From positions 1,125-9,930 of the forward strand of contig PLJQ01000139.1 of assembly GCA_003140275.1 (NCBI GenBank): DNA of 8,806 nucleotides, given 5' to 3'. The DNA comes from Limisphaerales bacterium. GTDB lineage: Bacteria > Verrucomicrobiota > Verrucomicrobiia > Limisphaerales > PALSA-1396. The notes beneath the pieces were generated by a model. It made no database searches and was not told the DNA's origin. It saw only the letters and a program-made list of their open reading frames with translations. Of this stretch, positions 6,534 through 8,806 are shown piece by piece. Both the position numbers and the translations under genes were made by a program. Position 1 is the stretch's first letter; each line of letters begins with the position of its first letter.

Positions 6534-7115
6534 CTAGGGCAAAGTTAGGTCGTTGGTTTTTCCGGCTACGACGACCGTGACACTTTCCGGGCCAATCGCA
6601 ATCAACTGAGCTTCACCGATCCGATCACCCACCGCACGGATTTTTCCGTTGATTACAGCAGATGGATTCTTGCGGGTATAAAAAATGCCTTGCAGCTTCA
6701 ATGGCGCCGCCGCGGGAGGTTCAACCACTGCGACAGTTGTGTTGGATGTCGGGTTTGTTGTCGCCGCCAACACGTTTGCCGCGCCCTCCGACTTCTCCGT
6801 GGCCTTCGCTGTGGGAGCTTCGGGTTTGACCGATTGCGGCGCAACTGGGGCGGTATTTGCCGTGGTAGGACTTGGGACCACCGTTCTGGCCGCAACCTGG
6901 ATTGGCTGGGGCTTGATTTGATCGATCCAACGCCACAGAAAAATCCCGGCCAGTGCCAAGACAACCGCCAGCACCAAGGGAATGACCAAAAACGGCCAAA
7001 GGCCCGGCTGCGGCGACGGGTCGGCGGCCCGCAGCGGCGGCGGTTCCGCTTGGATAACTGGCGCCTCTTTTCGGGACTGTTTTGCCCGTTTTAAGGCGTC
7101 ATTGATCAGACTCAT
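6534..7115 (-). CDS. GspB-like single-pass membrane protein (193 aa)
   Basis: MSLINDALKRAKQSRKE (1-17) is the short amphipathic cytoplasmic start shared by GspB/ExeB-like partners of ExeA ATPases. A Pro-rich stretch leads to one membrane helix at about 39-62, then a Pro/Ala/Thr-rich periplasmic linker (about 68-137). The C-terminal domain, LKLQGIFYTRKNPSAVING (139-157) followed by VGDRIGEAQLIAIGPESVTV (162-181), matches the GspB (T2SSB) fold, also similar to the GspC homology region. GspB binds peptidoglycan together with GspA and assists secretin assembly in type II secretion. The ATG overlaps the stop of the ATPase gene as ATGA, a strong sign of coupled translation and a shared complex. A weak stem (6491-6497 with 6521-6527) lies just after the stop and could slow transcription before the protease gene. 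Confidence 0.85.
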   Translation of the reverse strand: MSLINDALKRAKQSRKEAPVIQAEPPPLRAADPSPQPGLWPFLVIPLVLAVVLALAGIFLWRWIDQIKPQPIQVAARTVVPSPTTANTAPVAPQSVKPEAPTAKATEKSEGAANVLAATTNPTSNTTVAVVEPPAAAPLKLQGIFYTRKNPSAVINGKIRAVGDRIGEAQLIAIGPESVTVVVAGKTNDLTLP

Positions 7116-7927
7116 ACATATATCTTTCCTTCCAACTCGCGCAGTGCGCGGCCAACCATCCGGTAACTAATGCGCTGGCTCTGCTGCACAAATCCTGCCA
7201 ACAAACACTTGTCACAGACGGCATTCATCAGCCGGGGAATGCCGCGACTGTAGTTGTAAATGCGCCAGAGTGCCGGCCGGGTAAAGTACGGCCCGCGCTT
7301 CGCTCCTGAAACCTCCAGACGATGCTGCACATACCGGCTTACTTCGTATCGACTCAACGACCGCAAGTGATAACGAACGGTGATCCGCTGCCGCAATTGG
7401 CGCAGATGATGATTATTGAGCCGGTCGCGCAATTCCGGTTGTCCCAGCAGCACGATTTGCAGCAGTTTGTGGTCGTCGGTTTCAAGATTGGAAAGCAAAC
7501 GAACTTGTTCCAGGAGTTCATCGGTCAAATCCTGCGCCTCGTCTATGATCAGGACGGCGTCCTGGCCCTGCTCGGCGCGCGCGAGCAGGAAATGATTGAG
7601 CAACCAAAGGATTTCCAACCGATCCATCGCGTGCGCATCCAGACCAAACTCCATGGCGATGGCTTTCATCAGATGATCGGCATCGAGCACGGGATTCAGT
7701 ATCAGCGCCGTGGCATACCGGTTGCCGAGTTGTTCCAACATGGCGCGGCAAAGCGTCGTCTTGCCCGCGCCCACCTCACCTGTCAGTTGCACAAACCCCT
7801 TCCGCTCACGAACCCCGTAAAGCAGGTGGTTGAAGGCTTCCCGGTGTTTCGCGCTGAAAAAAAGAAATCGCGGATTGGGCGTGATGGTGAACGGCGGCTC
7901 CGTCAGCCCGTAATATTCCAAATACAC
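7112..7927 (-). CDS. ExeA/GspA-type AAA ATPase (271 aa)
   Basis: The protein opens with YLEYYGLTEPPFTITPNPRF, the typical lead-in of ExeA/GspA and PEP-CTERM-locus secretion ATPases. It has Walker A GEVGAGKTT (50-58), Walker B LIIDEAQ (126-132), a sensor-type LLGQPEL (160-166), RQRITVRYHL (179-188) with a likely arginine finger, and SRGIPRLMNAVCDKC (227-241). It lacks the C-terminal peptidoglycan-binding domain of full ExeA, so it is the short form. ATP hydrolysis presumably drives assembly or remodelling of an envelope complex with the GspB-like partner that overlaps it. The frame can start from TTG at 7931-7933, but GTG at 7925-7927 gives the N-terminus MYLEYYGL usual for relatives, so I chose it; no ribosome-binding site is evident. 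It lies 49 bases after hisC on the same strand. No other secretion-machine gene is in the window. Confidence 0.92.
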   Translation of the reverse strand: MYLEYYGLTEPPFTITPNPRFLFFSAKHREAFNHLLYGVRERKGFVQLTGEVGAGKTTLCRAMLEQLGNRYATALILNPVLDADHLMKAIAMEFGLDAHAMDRLEILWLLNHFLLARAEQGQDAVLIIDEAQDLTDELLEQVRLLSNLETDDHKLLQIVLLGQPELRDRLNNHHLRQLRQRITVRYHLRSLSRYEVSRYVQHRLEVSGAKRGPYFTRPALWRIYNYSRGIPRLMNAVCDKCLLAGFVQQSQRISYRMVGRALRELEGKIYV

Positions 7928-7976
7928 GGCCAATGTTTAGCGGAAAATTGCGGGAGAGAAAAGCAAAAGCTTCACG

Positions 7977-8806
7977 CTACTTCGACAATACTGCCCGCGC
8001 CGCCCGCAAAAGCGCGCTCGCTTCAGCGTCCGTTCCAACCGTGATGCGCAGGAAGTTTCGGATCGACGGTCGGTCGAACCAACGCACCAGAATTTTCCGC
8101 GCCCGCAACTTCTCCAGCCAGATTTTTGCGGAAAAGCGCGGCGGGCGTGCCAAAAGAAAATTCGTCTGGCTTGGAAAAACCTGGAAGCCGAGCGTTGTCA
8201 ATTCGTTTGCGAGTCGCTGACGGGTCTTGCGAACGCGACGAAAAACCGCGCGGTAGTAAGGCAAATCATCCAACGTCGCCTCGGCGGCAATCTGGCCGAG
8301 ACCGTTCACATTGTAGCTGTCGCGAATTTTTTGGAGCGCGGCGATCAGCTCAGGAGGCCCGACGAAATAGCCGACCCGTTGAAAGCAGAGCGAATAGGCT
8401 TTGGAAAACGTCCGCGCCACGATGACGTTCGGATATTTCAAGGCGAGTCGCATGGCGTGTTCGTCGGCGAAGTCCACATAGGCTTCGTCGAGAATGACGA
8501 CTCCCTTTTGTGCGCGGCAAAGTGATTCCAACTCCGGCGTCGGGTAGCCGCGCCCGCTCGGTGCGTTGGGTGTGGTCACGTAAGTCAGCGCGGCGTGGAA
8601 GTCCCATCGGTTCGGAGTCCCGCCTTCAGGCGGTTTCCGTCCCCCCCTTTTCAACTCCGCGACACTCGGCAAACTGAAATCATCATTCAACGAGACGACG
8701 TTCGTCCCCGCCCCGTGAATCGCCGCCAGCACTGGATAAAGCGAATAGCTGGGAGTGAAGTATTGAACCGTCTCGGAGGGACGAGTTACACGAGTCCCTG
8801 ATTTTT
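7977..8806 (-). CDS. hisC: Histidinol-phosphate aminotransferase (N-terminus beyond window)
   Basis: The visible 275 residues form the C-terminal two-thirds of a class I/II PLP aminotransferase of the HisC type, which converts imidazole-acetol phosphate and glutamate to histidinol phosphate and 2-oxoglutarate. Visible motifs (counted from the right edge) are VQYFTPSYSLYPV (13-25), TPNAPSG (78-84) in place of the usual NPNxPTG, LDEAYVDF (105-112) with the PLP-ring Asp106, TFSKAYSL (132-139) with Schiff-base Lys135, QTNFLLARPP (213-222), and FLRITVGT (251-258) with substrate-carboxylate Arg253. The usual SLAGxRVGY reads SLCFQRVGY. Two segments look inserted: KRGGRKPPEGGTPNRW (52-67) and possibly GTRVTRPSE (3-11). 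The stop is TAG at 7977-7979. A closely related aminotransferase with another substrate cannot be excluded, and no other his gene is in view. Confidence 0.88.
   Translation of the reverse strand, partial: KSGTRVTRPSETVQYFTPSYSLYPVLAAIHGAGTNVVSLNDDFSLPSVAELKRGGRKPPEGGTPNRWDFHAALTYVTTPNAPSGRGYPTPELESLCRAQKGVVILDEAYVDFADEHAMRLALKYPNVIVARTFSKAYSLCFQRVGYFVGPPELIAALQKIRDSYNVNGLGQIAAEATLDDLPYYRAVFRRVRKTRQRLANELTTLGFQVFPSQTNFLLARPPRFSAKIWLEKLRARKILVRWFDRPSIRNFLRITVGTDAEASALLRAARAVLSK
8604..8651 (-). repeat. Palindromic element with G7 run read in frame inside hisC
   Basis: CCGCC (8620-8624) and GGCGG (8629-8633) form a short hairpin, six pairs if the T-A next to the loop is counted. Adjacent is a run of seven C on the plus strand (8641-8647), read as G7 in the gene. 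The segment of 48 bases encodes KRGGRKPPEGGTPNRW, a Gly/Pro/Arg-rich peptide unlike the surrounding conserved fold and placed just before the strand ALTYVTTPNAP. I recall RKPPEGGTPN-type peptides as common in Verrucomicrobiota proteins, which would make this one copy of a dispersed element. Confidence 0.6.
8774..8800 (-). repeat. Small inverted repeat near the partial 5' end of hisC
   Basis: GGGAC (8778-8782) and GTCCC (8794-8798) are complementary and enclose 11 bases. The hexamer ACGAGT also occurs twice in direct orientation (8781-8786 and 8790-8795). In the minus-strand frame it encodes about SGTRVTRPSE just before VQYFTPSYSLYP, a position where HisC proteins vary. It may be another in-frame repeat insertion, but the evidence is weaker because the gene is cut by the window edge. 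Confidence 0.35.

Noticed and set aside
7322..8044. Plus-strand open frame of 240 codons
   Set aside because: It lies opposite the ATPase with its intact Walker motifs and runs into hisC; no domain is visible.

Overview
The window reads as a moderately GC-rich bacterial chromosome, densely packed with genes in two orientations. My best guess is a Verrucomicrobiota member of the Pedosphaera/Limisphaerales type. This rests on three things remembered from that phylum: the mix of gene families, the lack of clear Shine-Dalgarno sites, and short repeat families that sit between and inside genes. The placement is inference, not proof. I saw no rRNA, tRNA, CRISPR array, insertion sequence or phage gene.

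Left block (1-2089, minus strand). Three co-directional genes: a small two-helix membrane protein, an FmdB-type zinc-ribbon protein, and the first 462 residues of a large membrane-anchored coiled-coil protein that runs off the left edge. A 147-bp divergent gap (2090-2236) separates them from a plus-strand pair joined by an ATGA overlap. The pair is a NYN/YacP-like predicted RNase followed by a secreted, C-terminally anchored von Willebrand A (VWA) protein whose metal site has Glu in place of the first Asp. That pair converges on the right block at 4012-4040, where an inverted repeat spans both stop codons.

Right block (4041-8806, minus strand). In transcription order: hisC (5' end outside the window), an ExeA/GspA-type AAA ATPase, a GspB-like membrane protein overlapping it by ATGA, a CPBP/CAAX-type intramembrane protease of the kind seen with exosortase/PEP-CTERM systems, and a fusion of an RluA-type pseudouridine synthase with an RlmI-like methyltransferase. 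The ATPase and GspB-like protein probably form one envelope or secretion complex. The protease may belong to the same envelope theme. HisC and the rRNA-modification fusion are housekeeping enzymes.

The most interesting signal is a set of short repeats confined to the right block. A 7-bp tandem repeat and a degenerate relative are read in frame inside the synthase-methyltransferase fusion. A palindrome with a G7 run is read in frame inside hisC, and another small inverted repeat lies upstream in the same gene. An 8-bp repeat array overlaps the start of the fusion gene. A 23-bp hairpin just upstream of it pairs completely, counting G-U pairs, only in plus-strand RNA. Together they suggest small repeats that insert into genes and are tolerated as surface-loop peptides, much as described for Rickettsia palindromic elements.
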